Shown here one piece after another: positions 54,093 to 62,350 of a stretch of DNA of 64,000 bases. Positions within the stretch are counted from its first letter, which is position 1, and each line of letters starts with the position of its first letter. A model generated the notes under the pieces. It searched no databases, was not told where the DNA came from, and saw only the letters and a list, made by a program, of their open reading frames with translations. The DNA comes from Ignavibacteriales bacterium (lineage in GTDB: Bacteria; Bacteroidota; Ignavibacteria; UBA10030): assembly GCA_016192345.1 (NCBI GenBank), contig JACPUH010000007.1:1-64000 (forward strand). Reading direction: 5' to 3'. The translations under genes and the position numbers were made by a program.

Positions 54093-55982
54093 CTACGTTC
54101 TCCCAAACCGCCTGTCCAATTCCTCGAGAGGAATTTTTACCATGACAGGGCGGCCATGCGGACACACGTAAGGCATCTGTGTTGCAAAGAGCTGATCAAT
54201 GAGCACAATCATTTCCGTGGTGTTCAGTTTATCCCCCGCTTTGACGGCTGCTTTGCACGCGAAGGATTTTGCCAACGTGTCACGGGCATCGATGGTCCGG
54301 TTCGGTTCCCCCTCCTTGAATTCATCAAGCACCTCCTGCAGGATCTTCATCTCGTTCCCGATCCGTACATCCGCGGGGATTCCTTCGATCACGACGGTGT
54401 TCTTTCCAAATAACTTAAGGTCAAAGCCGATCCGGGTAAGACTCTCCGATAACTCCTTCACAAGGCTGTAATCGCCGGCCGAGAGTTGGACGGTATGTGG
54501 AAACAGGAGTTGCTGCGTGGTCGGGAGGCTGTTTTCAAAATTCGCCAGGACTTTTTCATAGAGGATTCGCTCGTGAGCGACGTGCTGGTCGATAATCAAC
54601 AAGCCTGTTCGCACCTGGGAGAGGATATACTTATTGTGGATTTGCCAGATGGCCCGGGTTTCTCCGGGGGACTCATGCTCACCCGCAGGACGGATCGGCA
54701 TATGCTGCACAACCCGGTTGACCGGCAACGGTGGATGCACAGCATCGGGCGATGGGAACGTTGCCTCACCGTCCCGCTCTCCGGGTCCGGTCGTGATCCT
54801 CGACTCCACCCGCCCGAACAATTGGTCGAGATTGACCTGCAGGGAAACGTCGGGTTGAGCAGGCGTGTGCCCCGGGCCTTTGGCCGGCATGGTCCACGGA
54901 GAAGGAACATCCCGCCCCGGGGAGGTAAAGCGAAGCCGTTCTTCCACCTGCTCAAGCGTTTCCGGCTGGCGAAAGGAAAGGTTGGGCACGACGTCATGGG
55001 CGCCAAGAGTCTTCCGGACGCTCGACAGCACAAACCGGTAGATGGCCGATTCATTCTCGAACTTCACTTCCATCTTCGATGGATGCACGTTCACGTCGAC
55101 CTTTTGCGGGTCCAGGGTGATATCGAGAGCGTAGAAAGGAAACATCCCCTTGATCATCAGATGCTCGTACGCCTGAAACACCGCGTGATTGATCGCCCTG
55201 TTCAGGATGAACCTTCGATTGATGAAAAGGAACTGGTCCGACCGGCTCTTCCGTGCAAAGTCCGGCCTTCCGATGTATCCCTCGAGGCTGAAGGAATCAA
55301 TCTGCTCCCGGACATGGAGCAGGGATTCGAACTGCTTTGCACCAAACAGATCTCTCATTCTTTCCCCGGCCGGTTTCGGCTTGAGGTCCAGGAGAACGTC
55401 CTCATCGCTGAGATAATGCCAGGTGACCTGGGGATACACGATCGCCATGCGTGTCACAACGTCCGTGATATTTTTCAACTCCGTGTTGCGGGTCTTGAGA
55501 AAATTCCGCCTCCCCGGGGTGTTGTAGAAAAGATTCTTGACGGTGATGGAGGTTCCCGGCTCTGCAGCGGCCTTGGTGTTCTCTTTGAGTTCATTCCCCT
55601 CGATACGGAGGAAGGTGCCTATTTCGTCCGTTCGCTGCCGGGTCTTCATCTCCACCTGGGAAACCGCGGCGATCGAGGCCAATGCTTCACCCCGAAACCC
55701 GAGCGTCCGAATCGACTCCAGGTCCTGGGCTGAAGCAATCTTGCTCGTCGCATGGCGTTCGAAGGCCAGCAAAGCATCCTCATGGGAGAGCCCCTCGCCA
55801 TCGTCCAGAACCTGGATCCACGTCCTTCCTGCATCCCTGACGATAATATGGATCGTCGTGGCGCCCGCATCGAGCGCATTCTCGATGAGCTCTTTGACGA
55901 CCGATGCCGGTCGCTGCACCACCTCCCCTGCGGCGATCTTGTTGGCCAGATCGGGTTTCAGTATGTGAATTTTTGATGGCAC
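54093..55982 (-). CDS. mutL: DNA mismatch repair protein MutL
   Basis: A 629-residue protein with the GHKL ATPase motifs ELIENALDAGAT, DDGEGLSHEDALLAFERHATSKI and TLGFRGEALASIAA near the N-terminus and a C-terminal endonuclease region DQHVAHERILYE (DQHAx2Ex4E with Ala to Val) plus CPHGRPVMVKI. The last two are marks of nicking MutL proteins from bacteria without MutH. The start is a GTG at 55982 with GGGGAG upstream, one base after the stop of the small gene; the ATG at 56018 would overlap it. Confidence 0.94.
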   Translation of the reverse strand: MPSKIHILKPDLANKIAAGEVVQRPASVVKELIENALDAGATTIHIIVRDAGRTWIQVLDDGEGLSHEDALLAFERHATSKIASAQDLESIRTLGFRGEALASIAAVSQVEMKTRQRTDEIGTFLRIEGNELKENTKAAAEPGTSITVKNLFYNTPGRRNFLKTRNTELKNITDVVTRMAIVYPQVTWHYLSDEDVLLDLKPKPAGERMRDLFGAKQFESLLHVREQIDSFSLEGYIGRPDFARKSRSDQFLFINRRFILNRAINHAVFQAYEHLMIKGMFPFYALDITLDPQKVDVNVHPSKMEVKFENESAIYRFVLSSVRKTLGAHDVVPNLSFRQPETLEQVEERLRFTSPGRDVPSPWTMPAKGPGHTPAQPDVSLQVNLDQLFGRVESRITTGPGERDGEATFPSPDAVHPPLPVNRVVQHMPIRPAGEHESPGETRAIWQIHNKYILSQVRTGLLIIDQHVAHERILYEKVLANFENSLPTTQQLLFPHTVQLSAGDYSLVKELSESLTRIGFDLKLFGKNTVVIEGIPADVRIGNEMKILQEVLDEFKEGEPNRTIDARDTLAKSFACKAAVKAGDKLNTTEMIVLIDQLFATQMPYVCPHGRPVMVKIPLEELDRRFGRT

Positions 55983-55983
55983 G

Positions 55984-56190
55984 TCAGCGTAGGCTCCCCG
56001 TGAGATAAAGATAGGCATACAGCGTGAGCACCAGGATGATGCCCCACAGAATCACGGGGCGTCTCTTCCCACGGTGCTTCCCCCGTTCCCGGCGGAGCTC
56101 TTTCTTGAAATGTTCCTTCTCGTCCGTCTCCGGCTTGTAGTACCGGGGCGCATATTCAAACCGGCGATATCGGGGGCGTTTCAGGAGCAT
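55984..56190 (-). CDS. Small membrane protein of unknown function upstream of mutL
   Basis: A 68-residue frame: a strongly basic N-terminal part (KRPRYRRFEYAPRYY, later KELRRERGKHRGKRR) and one C-terminal span (PVILWGIILVLTLYAYLYL) ending TGSLR. No ribosome site was recognised. It lies one base from the mutL start codon, so it is probably coexpressed. I do not recognise a family, and the gene is plausible rather than certain. Confidence 0.55.
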   Translation of the reverse strand: MLLKRPRYRRFEYAPRYYKPETDEKEHFKKELRRERGKHRGKRRPVILWGIILVLTLYAYLYLTGSLR

Positions 56191-56215
56191 GAATGATGAC
56201 AGGGTTGGGACAAAG

Positions 56216-57238
56216 TCAATTCAGATCTTTTCTCGTCACACCGATGCCGGGACGATCCGACAGCACCAGGCGGCCTTCCACAATGCCAACGCCGTCGAAC
56301 GGATCGTTCGTTGTCAAAGCGGCGCCGTCGAGGTCCGCGTAATCGATTAACGGAGTGAACTGGGCGGCCGCGGAGATTGCCACGGAGGTCTCAATCATGC
56401 AACCGACCATGACCTTCATGCCGCATGCTCTTGCGGTGTGGACCATCTGGATCGCTTCACGCAGGCCCGTACATTTCATTAATTTGATATTGATACCGTC
56501 GAAGGCCCCTTGCAATTTCGGCACGTCATGCAACCGGATGGAATTCTCATCGGCAATCAGGGGAAGATTGACACGCTCCCGGACCCACGCGGTTCCTTCG
56601 AGATCCGCCGCCGGCATCGGTTGCTCGACAAACTCCACCCCCTCCTGCTCCAACCACCGGATCTTTTCGACCGCTGTTTCCCTCACCTTCCACCCTTCAT
56701 TGGCATCAACCCGCAGGGTCTTCTTCGTGATCTTCCGGATTGTGCGGATGATTTCGATATCATTCTCCCCCCCTAGTTTGATCTTAAGGATGGGATACTC
56801 TTCCGCCTCGCGCACTTTTCGTTCAATGACATCGGGCGTATCAATGCCGATGGTGAACGATGTGATGGGGGCCTTTCCCTTGTCCAACCCCCAATACTTC
56901 CAGAGCGGAAGGTTCATCTTCCTCCCGATCCAGTCATGCAGGGCGATATCGACTGCGGCCTTCGCGGAATAATTCGCCTCCGCAGCTCCATGCACGGCAT
57001 CGAGGATCTGTTCGAGCTGAAAGGGGTCGTAAAAGCGTGCAAGGTCCAGCCCCGACAAAAACTGCTGCACTGTTTCAATCGTCTCCCCATAGCGTCTCGA
57101 AGGGGCTGCTTCCCCGTAACCGACAATCCCGTCATGCTCGATCTCGACCAGCACGACCGGTGAGACATCCCGCGAGCTGCGCGAGATTGTAAATGTGTGT
57201 TTGAGTTTCAGATCATATGAGGTTGAGCGAAGCTTCAT
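56216..57238 (-). CDS. Dipeptide epimerase (enolase superfamily, L-Ala-D/L-Glu epimerase type)
   Basis: A 340-residue enolase-superfamily enzyme. Catalytic lysine pair in ILKIKLGG, metal ligands Asp in RVDANEGW, Glu in FVEQPM and Asp in LIADENSI, then INIKLMKCTGL. This KxK/D/E/D layout is that of muconate-lactonising and dipeptide epimerases, and the family's Ala-Glu epimerase is used for recycling murein peptides. Exact dipeptide specificity is not readable. GGGATAA precedes the ATG. A palindrome is found 13 bases upstream. Confidence 0.85.
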   Translation of the reverse strand: MKLRSTSYDLKLKHTFTISRSSRDVSPVVLVEIEHDGIVGYGEAAPSRRYGETIETVQQFLSGLDLARFYDPFQLEQILDAVHGAAEANYSAKAAVDIALHDWIGRKMNLPLWKYWGLDKGKAPITSFTIGIDTPDVIERKVREAEEYPILKIKLGGENDIEIIRTIRKITKKTLRVDANEGWKVRETAVEKIRWLEQEGVEFVEQPMPAADLEGTAWVRERVNLPLIADENSIRLHDVPKLQGAFDGINIKLMKCTGLREAIQMVHTARACGMKVMVGCMIETSVAISAAAQFTPLIDYADLDGAALTTNDPFDGVGIVEGRLVLSDRPGIGVTRKDLN

Positions 57239-57250
57239 GGTTTTATCCCT

Positions 57251-57268
57251 GCATCACCGGGGTGATGC
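57251..57268 (-). repeat. Inverted repeat just upstream of the dipeptide epimerase start codon
   Basis: GCATCACC and GGTGATGC with a two-base centre lie between the ftsY stop (57359) and the epimerase ATG (57238), 13 bases from the latter. No T-run follows, so it is not a terminator; it may be an operator or an mRNA structure close to the ribosome site. Confidence 0.45.
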
Positions 57269-57358
57269 CTTGTCTATCGTCGTGGCTACATCGTGGAGCA
57301 CCCTCTTCGTTGAGCCACACACCGTCGTGTCGTTGTGGCAAGCCTGTTTCATAAACCG

Positions 57359-58312
57359 TCAGGTGGCGATCTCGGTTCCTTCGAACAAGGCATCCACAAA
57401 GGCAGCCCGGTCAAAGACCTGGAGATCGTCGATTTGCTCCCCCACCCCTACAAACTTCACAGGAGTTTGCATGTCATGACTGATGGCCAGGACGATCCCA
57501 CCCTTCGCCGTTCCATCCAACTTTGTCAGCACCAGTCCGGTCACCTGAACAGCCTCGGTAAAATGCTTCACCTGTTGCAGCGCGTTCTGCCCCGTGCTCG
57601 CATCGAGAACCAGCAAGACTTCATGCGGGGCACCGGGGAGGCGTTTTTCCAGCACTCGCCGGATCTTCTTCAACTCCTCCATCAGGTTCGTTTTCGTGTG
57701 TAATCGGCCTGCGGTATCGATGATGACGACTTCGGCCTTTTTGGCCATGGCCGAGCTGACGGCATCAAACGCCACGGCCCCCGGGTCGGCACCATGGGCC
57801 TGCTGGATGATCTCCACCCCGGCACGTTTTGCCCATATTTCCAATTGCTCGTTCGCCGCTGCACGGAAGGTATCCGCCGCGCCCACCACCACGCTATACC
57901 CCGCCTCCCGGTAGTTGTAGGCCAGTTTCCCGATCGTGGTTGTCTTGCCGGCACCATTGACTCCCACCACCATCACCACAAACGGGCGAGGGCCCTCAGG
58001 AAGAAGCAAAGCTCCCGGAGCAGCATCTCCCGTGGCCTGAAGGACCCTGGCAAGTTCATCCTTCAGCAAGTGTGTAAGCTCCCCGGAGGATTCATAGCCT
58101 TCCTGCTTCACCCTCTTCTTGATACTTTCGATGATCGTCTGGGTTGTGCCCGCACCGACATCAGCCGAGATCAGGATCTCTTCGAGCTTCTCAAGAAAAT
58201 CCGCATCGATGGAACTCTTCGAGTTGACAAGTTGGGCAACTTTGCCGAACAGGGAATCCCGGGTCTTGCTTAGACCATCCTTCAGCTTCTTCCATGCATC
58301 GAAAAGCGCCAT
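57359..58312 (-). CDS. ftsY: Signal recognition particle receptor FtsY
   Basis: A 317-residue SRP-GTPase with no long acidic A domain. N domain then G domain with GVNGAGKTTTIGKL (G1), GAADTFRAAANEQL, DTAGRLHTKTNLMEEL (G3), LTKLDGTAKGG (G4) and GVGEQIDDLQVF. It receives ribosome-SRP complexes at the membrane. Its start codon overlaps the pgsA stop (TGATG). Confidence 0.96.
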   Translation of the reverse strand: MALFDAWKKLKDGLSKTRDSLFGKVAQLVNSKSSIDADFLEKLEEILISADVGAGTTQTIIESIKKRVKQEGYESSGELTHLLKDELARVLQATGDAAPGALLLPEGPRPFVVMVVGVNGAGKTTTIGKLAYNYREAGYSVVVGAADTFRAAANEQLEIWAKRAGVEIIQQAHGADPGAVAFDAVSSAMAKKAEVVIIDTAGRLHTKTNLMEELKKIRRVLEKRLPGAPHEVLLVLDASTGQNALQQVKHFTEAVQVTGLVLTKLDGTAKGGIVLAISHDMQTPVKFVGVGEQIDDLQVFDRAAFVDALFEGTEIAT

Positions 58313-58872
58313 CAGGAGACAACCTTCTTTCCCAGCCCGTGGCCGATAAACAATCTCTGGACATAACTCGCAAATGAAAGGGTCATCAACACCATGCTTG
58401 CCCAGATCGTCACCTGCCGGAATTCCTCAAGCATCTCCACGCGAAGAATGGAAAGCAACAGGACGAGGGCGATCGCATTGACCGCGATCTTTCCCGGCCA
58501 GTTGGACTGGACGATAATCATCTTTTTGTTCCTGATATAGATCCCCCCGAGAAGAATCAGGATATCCCGCCCTACCACGAAGGCGAAATACCAGAAGGGA
58601 AGGTCTCCGATCCACACCATCAGCGATGCCGTGGCCCCCACGGCGATCTTATCGGCAACGGGATCGATGATTTTCCCCAGCTCCGAGACCTCATGACGTT
58701 TACGCGCAAAATACCCGTCGAGAAAATCGGTCAGCACGGCAAGAGCGATGATCAAGGCAACCCAGAGACGTTTGTCAGCAACGTCGGCAAGCAGGCAATA
58801 GGCGAGCGGTGCCACGAGAAGGATGCGGCTCAGGCTCAGCAGGTTTGAGAAGGTCCACATCCTGTCCTGCAT
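58312..58872 (-). CDS. pgsA: CDP-diacylglycerol-glycerol-3-phosphate 3-phosphatidyltransferase
   Basis: A 186-residue membrane enzyme that makes phosphatidylglycerol phosphate. The CDP-alcohol phosphotransferase motif is complete: DGYFARKRHEVSELGKIIDPVADK (DGx2ARx8Gx3Dx3D). Several spans follow. The start at 58872 shares bases with the purF stop (TGATG), and the stop overlaps ftsY. Confidence 0.9.
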   Translation of the reverse strand: MQDRMWTFSNLLSLSRILLVAPLAYCLLADVADKRLWVALIIALAVLTDFLDGYFARKRHEVSELGKIIDPVADKIAVGATASLMVWIGDLPFWYFAFVVGRDILILLGGIYIRNKKMIIVQSNWPGKIAVNAIALVLLLSILRVEMLEEFRQVTIWASMVLMTLSFASYVQRLFIGHGLGKKVVS

Positions 58873-60383
58873 CAGGTGTCGTTCGCGTCTTTGGTCAGTT
58901 GGCGATCGATGGGAACGGGGTATATTCCGCTGAAGCATGCCGTGCAGTAGTTTCTCCCGCCGTTGGGAGCCGCTTCCAGGAGTTTTTCCATGGAGAGATA
59001 GGCCAGGCTGTCGACACCGAGCTCTTCCGCGATTTTGTCCACGTCACTGTTGCAGCGGTTCGCGATCAATTCCTCACGGCTGGGAAAATCCATGCCGTAA
59101 TAACATGGGAACTTGATGGGGGGTGAGGTGACCCGGAAATGAATCTCCTTCGGCTCTGCCTCGCGGATCATCTTGACGAGTTGCTTGGAGGTGGTGCCCC
59201 GCACGATCGAGTCATCGACAATGACCACCTTCCTCCCCTTGATCACTCCCTTCACCGTATTGAATTTTGTCTTGACCTTGAGTTCACGGCTGTTTTGATC
59301 GGGCTGGATGAAGGTGCGTCCGACGTAATGGCTGCGGATCAATCCTATCTCCAACCGCACATCGTCCCCCATCTTGTTCGCCTCGGTCACAAATCCGAGC
59401 GTTGCCGTGTTACTGGAGTCGGGAACACTAATCACCACGACACGATCGTCCTCACTATCGGGACGGACCGGGGACTCGGCAGCCAGGAGTTTTCCCAGCT
59501 TTCGCCTGACCTTATCGACATTCTCGCCGAAGATCTTGCTGTCGGGGCGCGAAAAATAGATATATTCAAAAATGCAATGATGGGGTTCGGCGGGCGTTTT
59601 GGAGATGTGGTACGACTTAAGGGTTCCCGACTGAACTCCCTCCTGATCGATGACAAGAATTTCGCCCGGCTCCACTTCTCCAACGTATGTTGCCCCGACG
59701 AGATCGAAGGCGCACGTTTCCGATGCGACGACATAGGCAGGCCCCTTCGCAGATCCGGTCTCGATGCGCCCGAGGCACAACGGCCGCAACCCGTACGGAT
59801 CGCGTGCAGCGATAAGGCTCGTATCCGTGAGGATCACCAGGGAATAGGCCCCCTCGACGGCGTCCAGCGCTTCCTTCAGTTGATGGATCTGGCCCTCGTG
59901 TTTGCTTCTTGCCGTGAGGTGGAGGATGATCTCACTGTCGGTGGTCGATTGGAAAATGGTTCCCTCGGATTGCAGGGATTCACGAAGGGTGTGGAAATTG
60001 GTCAGATTCCCGTTATGACCGAGCGCCAGGTTTCCAGCTTTATAGTTGACGACAAAAGGCTGGATATTGAATTTATTGTCGGCTGAGCCGGTCGTCGAAT
60101 ACCGGTTATGACCGATCGCGGAAGATCCCTTCAGCTGGTCCTTCAGGATGCTCGCATCCTTGAAGACATCAGCCACGAGGCCGTTCCCCTTGAAGGCGTT
60201 GAATCGCCACTTTTGCTTTTCTGCAAGGAACTCGCTGGTGACGATACCGGAAGCTTCCTGTCCCCGGTGCTGGAGCGCGTGGAGACCGTAGTAGGTCATC
60301 ACCGCCGCCTCCGGGTGGTTAAAAATGCCAAAGATGCCGCAATGGCAGCGGGGTTTTCCTTCGAGGTGATTGAGGTGTGTCAC
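58872..60383 (-). CDS. purF: Amidophosphoribosyltransferase PurF
   Basis: A 503-residue enzyme for the first step of purine synthesis. It starts with a GTG, a 14-residue propeptide and the nucleophile Cys15 of CGIFGIFNHPE, then LHALQHRGQEASGIV. The C-terminal PRPP site is KVVIVDDSIVRGTTSKQL. Cysteines near the end (YCTACFSGIYP) resemble those holding the [4Fe-4S] cluster in the Bacillus type. Terminal stop overlaps pgsA. A weak promoter lies directly before the GTG. Confidence 0.95.
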   Translation of the reverse strand: MTHLNHLEGKPRCHCGIFGIFNHPEAAVMTYYGLHALQHRGQEASGIVTSEFLAEKQKWRFNAFKGNGLVADVFKDASILKDQLKGSSAIGHNRYSTTGSADNKFNIQPFVVNYKAGNLALGHNGNLTNFHTLRESLQSEGTIFQSTTDSEIILHLTARSKHEGQIHQLKEALDAVEGAYSLVILTDTSLIAARDPYGLRPLCLGRIETGSAKGPAYVVASETCAFDLVGATYVGEVEPGEILVIDQEGVQSGTLKSYHISKTPAEPHHCIFEYIYFSRPDSKIFGENVDKVRRKLGKLLAAESPVRPDSEDDRVVVISVPDSSNTATLGFVTEANKMGDDVRLEIGLIRSHYVGRTFIQPDQNSRELKVKTKFNTVKGVIKGRKVVIVDDSIVRGTTSKQLVKMIREAEPKEIHFRVTSPPIKFPCYYGMDFPSREELIANRCNSDVDKIAEELGVDSLAYLSMEKLLEAAPNGGRNYCTACFSGIYPVPIDRQLTKDANDT

Positions 60384-60390
60384 GGGGAAA

Positions 60391-60418
60391 AGTTAAGGAA
60401 AAAATGAGGAGGATACAA
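60391..60418 (-). promoter_or_regulatory. Possible promoter for purF
   Basis: TTGTAT (60413-60418) and TTAACT (60391-60396), 16 bases apart, on the minus strand. Transcription would begin within a few bases of the GTG at 60383. The match is weak and no ribosome site is present. Confidence 0.4.
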
Positions 60419-60440
60419 GCATCGCCTCCTTGAAAACAGA

Positions 60441-60470
60441 AAGGGAGGGAACCGGCCGGCTCCCTCCCTT
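60441..60470 (-). terminator. Terminator after argD
   Basis: AAGGGAGGGA / TCCCTCCCTT around a GC-rich centre ACCGGCCGGC; T-rich bases follow on the minus strand. It lies about 42 bases after the argD stop and separates it from purF. Confidence 0.75.
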
Positions 60471-60512
60471 CTTTCTTTCAGCGACTGTCGTCCAGGACGA
60501 AGTCAAGCTGGA

Positions 60513-61694
60513 TCAGAGCGAGGCAAACACCGAGTCCATCGCTGTTACCAAGGCATCGCATTCTTCTGTGGAAATCGTGTACGGTGGCAGGAATCGCAGG
60601 ACATTCACGTTGGTGCAATTGACAAGGAACCCCCTTCGCTGCAGTTCCTCCACGATGGGCTGTCCTTCCCGCGTTAATTCCATGCCGAGCATGCATCCGT
60701 ACCCCCGGACCTCTTTGACCAATGCCGGATACCGGGATTGAAGGGCTGAAAACTTCCCCTTCAGATATTCTCCGATTTCCCCGGCACGATTCATCAAACC
60801 ACGATCGACCACCTCTTCCAGCACAACCATGCCGGCAGCACATGCCACGGGATTACCGCCAAACGTCGTGCCATGCACTCCGTACGTGAACGACTCGGCC
60901 ACACGTTCATTTCCGAGGAACGCTCCGAGGGGAAGTCCGCCTCCGATCGCTTTGGCGATCACAACGATATCCGCCTTCACCCCGAAGTGTTCAAACCCGA
61001 GGAACTTCCCGGTTCGTCCCATGCCGGCCTGGATCTCGTCCGCAATGATCAGGAGCCCGAATTTCTCCCGCAACGAGTTCAGGGCAGATGCATACTCGGG
61101 GGAGACAACATAGATCCCCCCCTCTCCCTGGATGGGTTCGACGACCACACCAAGGGTATGCTCATTCACCGTCGAGCGCAAACCCTCCACATCATTGTAC
61201 TGGAGATGACTTACGTTGGCCAGGAACGGCTCATACCCGTCACGATACTTTGCCCGTTCGGTAAGGGACAAGGCTCCCATGGTCCGTCCGTGGAATGAAT
61301 TGGAGAGTCCGAACAATTGCGTCTTGCCGTTTTTCTTTCCCCATTTCCGGGCAAGCTTGAGAGCGCCTTCAATCGCCTCGGTTCCGCTGTTGGTGAAAAA
61401 AATCCTCTGGTACCCGGAAACGGCAAGCAGTTTCTCGGCAAGCCGCACCTGCGGCTCCTGGATGAAGAAATTCGAAAGATGAATGTAGCGGTCCACCTGT
61501 TCCTGAATCGCCTTCCTGATCCCCGGGTGATGATAGCCGAGGGCATTGACCGCAAGTCCTCCGAAGAAATCGACATACTGTTTCCCATCGCGGGTAAAGA
61601 GTGTGCACCCTTCGCCCCGGACAACATCCAGGGAAAGGCGTTTATAGGTATGGAAGAATAACTGATGTTCTTTTTCAACGAGAGTTGTGCTCAC
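60513..61694 (-). CDS. argD: Acetylornithine/ornithine-type aminotransferase (ArgD family)
   Basis: A 393-residue class III PLP aminotransferase. NSGTEAIEGALKLARKW, SFHGRTMGALSLT, VVVEPIQGEGG, IADEIQAGMGRTG, the PLP lysine in VVIAKAIGGGLPLGAF, and HGTTFGGNPVACAAG are present. Family members act in arginine synthesis (acetylornithine) or ornithine catabolism; without arg neighbours here the substrate is provisional. It overlaps coaE by 4 bases. Confidence 0.88.
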   Translation of the reverse strand: MSTTLVEKEHQLFFHTYKRLSLDVVRGEGCTLFTRDGKQYVDFFGGLAVNALGYHHPGIRKAIQEQVDRYIHLSNFFIQEPQVRLAEKLLAVSGYQRIFFTNSGTEAIEGALKLARKWGKKNGKTQLFGLSNSFHGRTMGALSLTERAKYRDGYEPFLANVSHLQYNDVEGLRSTVNEHTLGVVVEPIQGEGGIYVVSPEYASALNSLREKFGLLIIADEIQAGMGRTGKFLGFEHFGVKADIVVIAKAIGGGLPLGAFLGNERVAESFTYGVHGTTFGGNPVACAAGMVVLEEVVDRGLMNRAGEIGEYLKGKFSALQSRYPALVKEVRGYGCMLGMELTREGQPIVEELQRRGFLVNCTNVNVLRFLPPYTISTEECDALVTAMDSVFASL

Positions 61695-62323
61695 GCGGGC
61701 TCCTGTTGTGCAATGTTGGTAAAGAGTGTATGAAGGAACCGGACATTCTGGCCCAGTTCGCGGATTGACCCGTCATTCCGGAGAACATACTCCGCCTCCT
61801 GAATTTTCCGCTTGTTGCTCCATTGGGCATCCATGCGTTTCATCACGTCAGCCCGGGTGGTGTGATCTCGCTCCATGACCCTTTGGATCCGAACATCGGC
61901 TTCCGCATCGACGACCACCACGGCGTCGAGCAAAGAGTCGAGACCGGCCTCATACATCAGGGCCGCTTCGACGATCACGTACGGGCTATGGCCGTCCAGC
62001 TCGTTCATGCGACGCTCAATTTCGAGTGTAACTTTGGGATGAACAAGGGCGTTGACTTTTTTCTGCAAAGCGGGGGTCGAAAATATTTTTTCAGCGATCA
62101 CCTTGCGGTTCAAGGAGCCGTCGGGGAGGTAGGTTTCGGAGCCGAGGAGGCGAACGAGAGCTTTCCGGAGTCCGGCATCGTTCGTCATCAGGTCCTTCGC
62201 AATATCATCGGCGGAAAGAACAGGGACGTCCAGCTTCTGGAACAGGGAGCAAACCAACGATTTGCCGCTCCCGATCCCGCCTGTTACGCCCATGCGGAGG
62301 GTTGTACCGGATGTGGGTTCCAC
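61691..62323 (-). CDS. coaE: Dephospho-CoA kinase CoaE
   Basis: A 210-residue kinase for the last step of CoA synthesis: P-loop VTGGIGSGKSLV, then VLSADDIAKDLM and HPYV-type VHPKVTLEIERRM with YVIVEAALMYEAGLDSLLDAVVVVDA. The start is a GTG at 62323; an ATG at 62293 is an alternative closer to the P-loop. It lies between rny and argD. Confidence 0.93.
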   Translation of the reverse strand: MEPTSGTTLRMGVTGGIGSGKSLVCSLFQKLDVPVLSADDIAKDLMTNDAGLRKALVRLLGSETYLPDGSLNRKVIAEKIFSTPALQKKVNALVHPKVTLEIERRMNELDGHSPYVIVEAALMYEAGLDSLLDAVVVVDAEADVRIQRVMERDHTTRADVMKRMDAQWSNKRKIQEAEYVLRNDGSIRELGQNVRFLHTLFTNIAQQEPA

Positions 62324-62350
62324 GCGTGCATCAATGAGTGTGATAATCCA

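Noticed and set aside
51427-54171. A 914-codon open frame on the plus strand
   Set aside because: It lies antisense to the UbiA-family and mutase genes and continues across the gap into mutL; the clear protein families are on the other strand. Its translation has no recognisable domain, and the openness follows from the codon use of the real genes.
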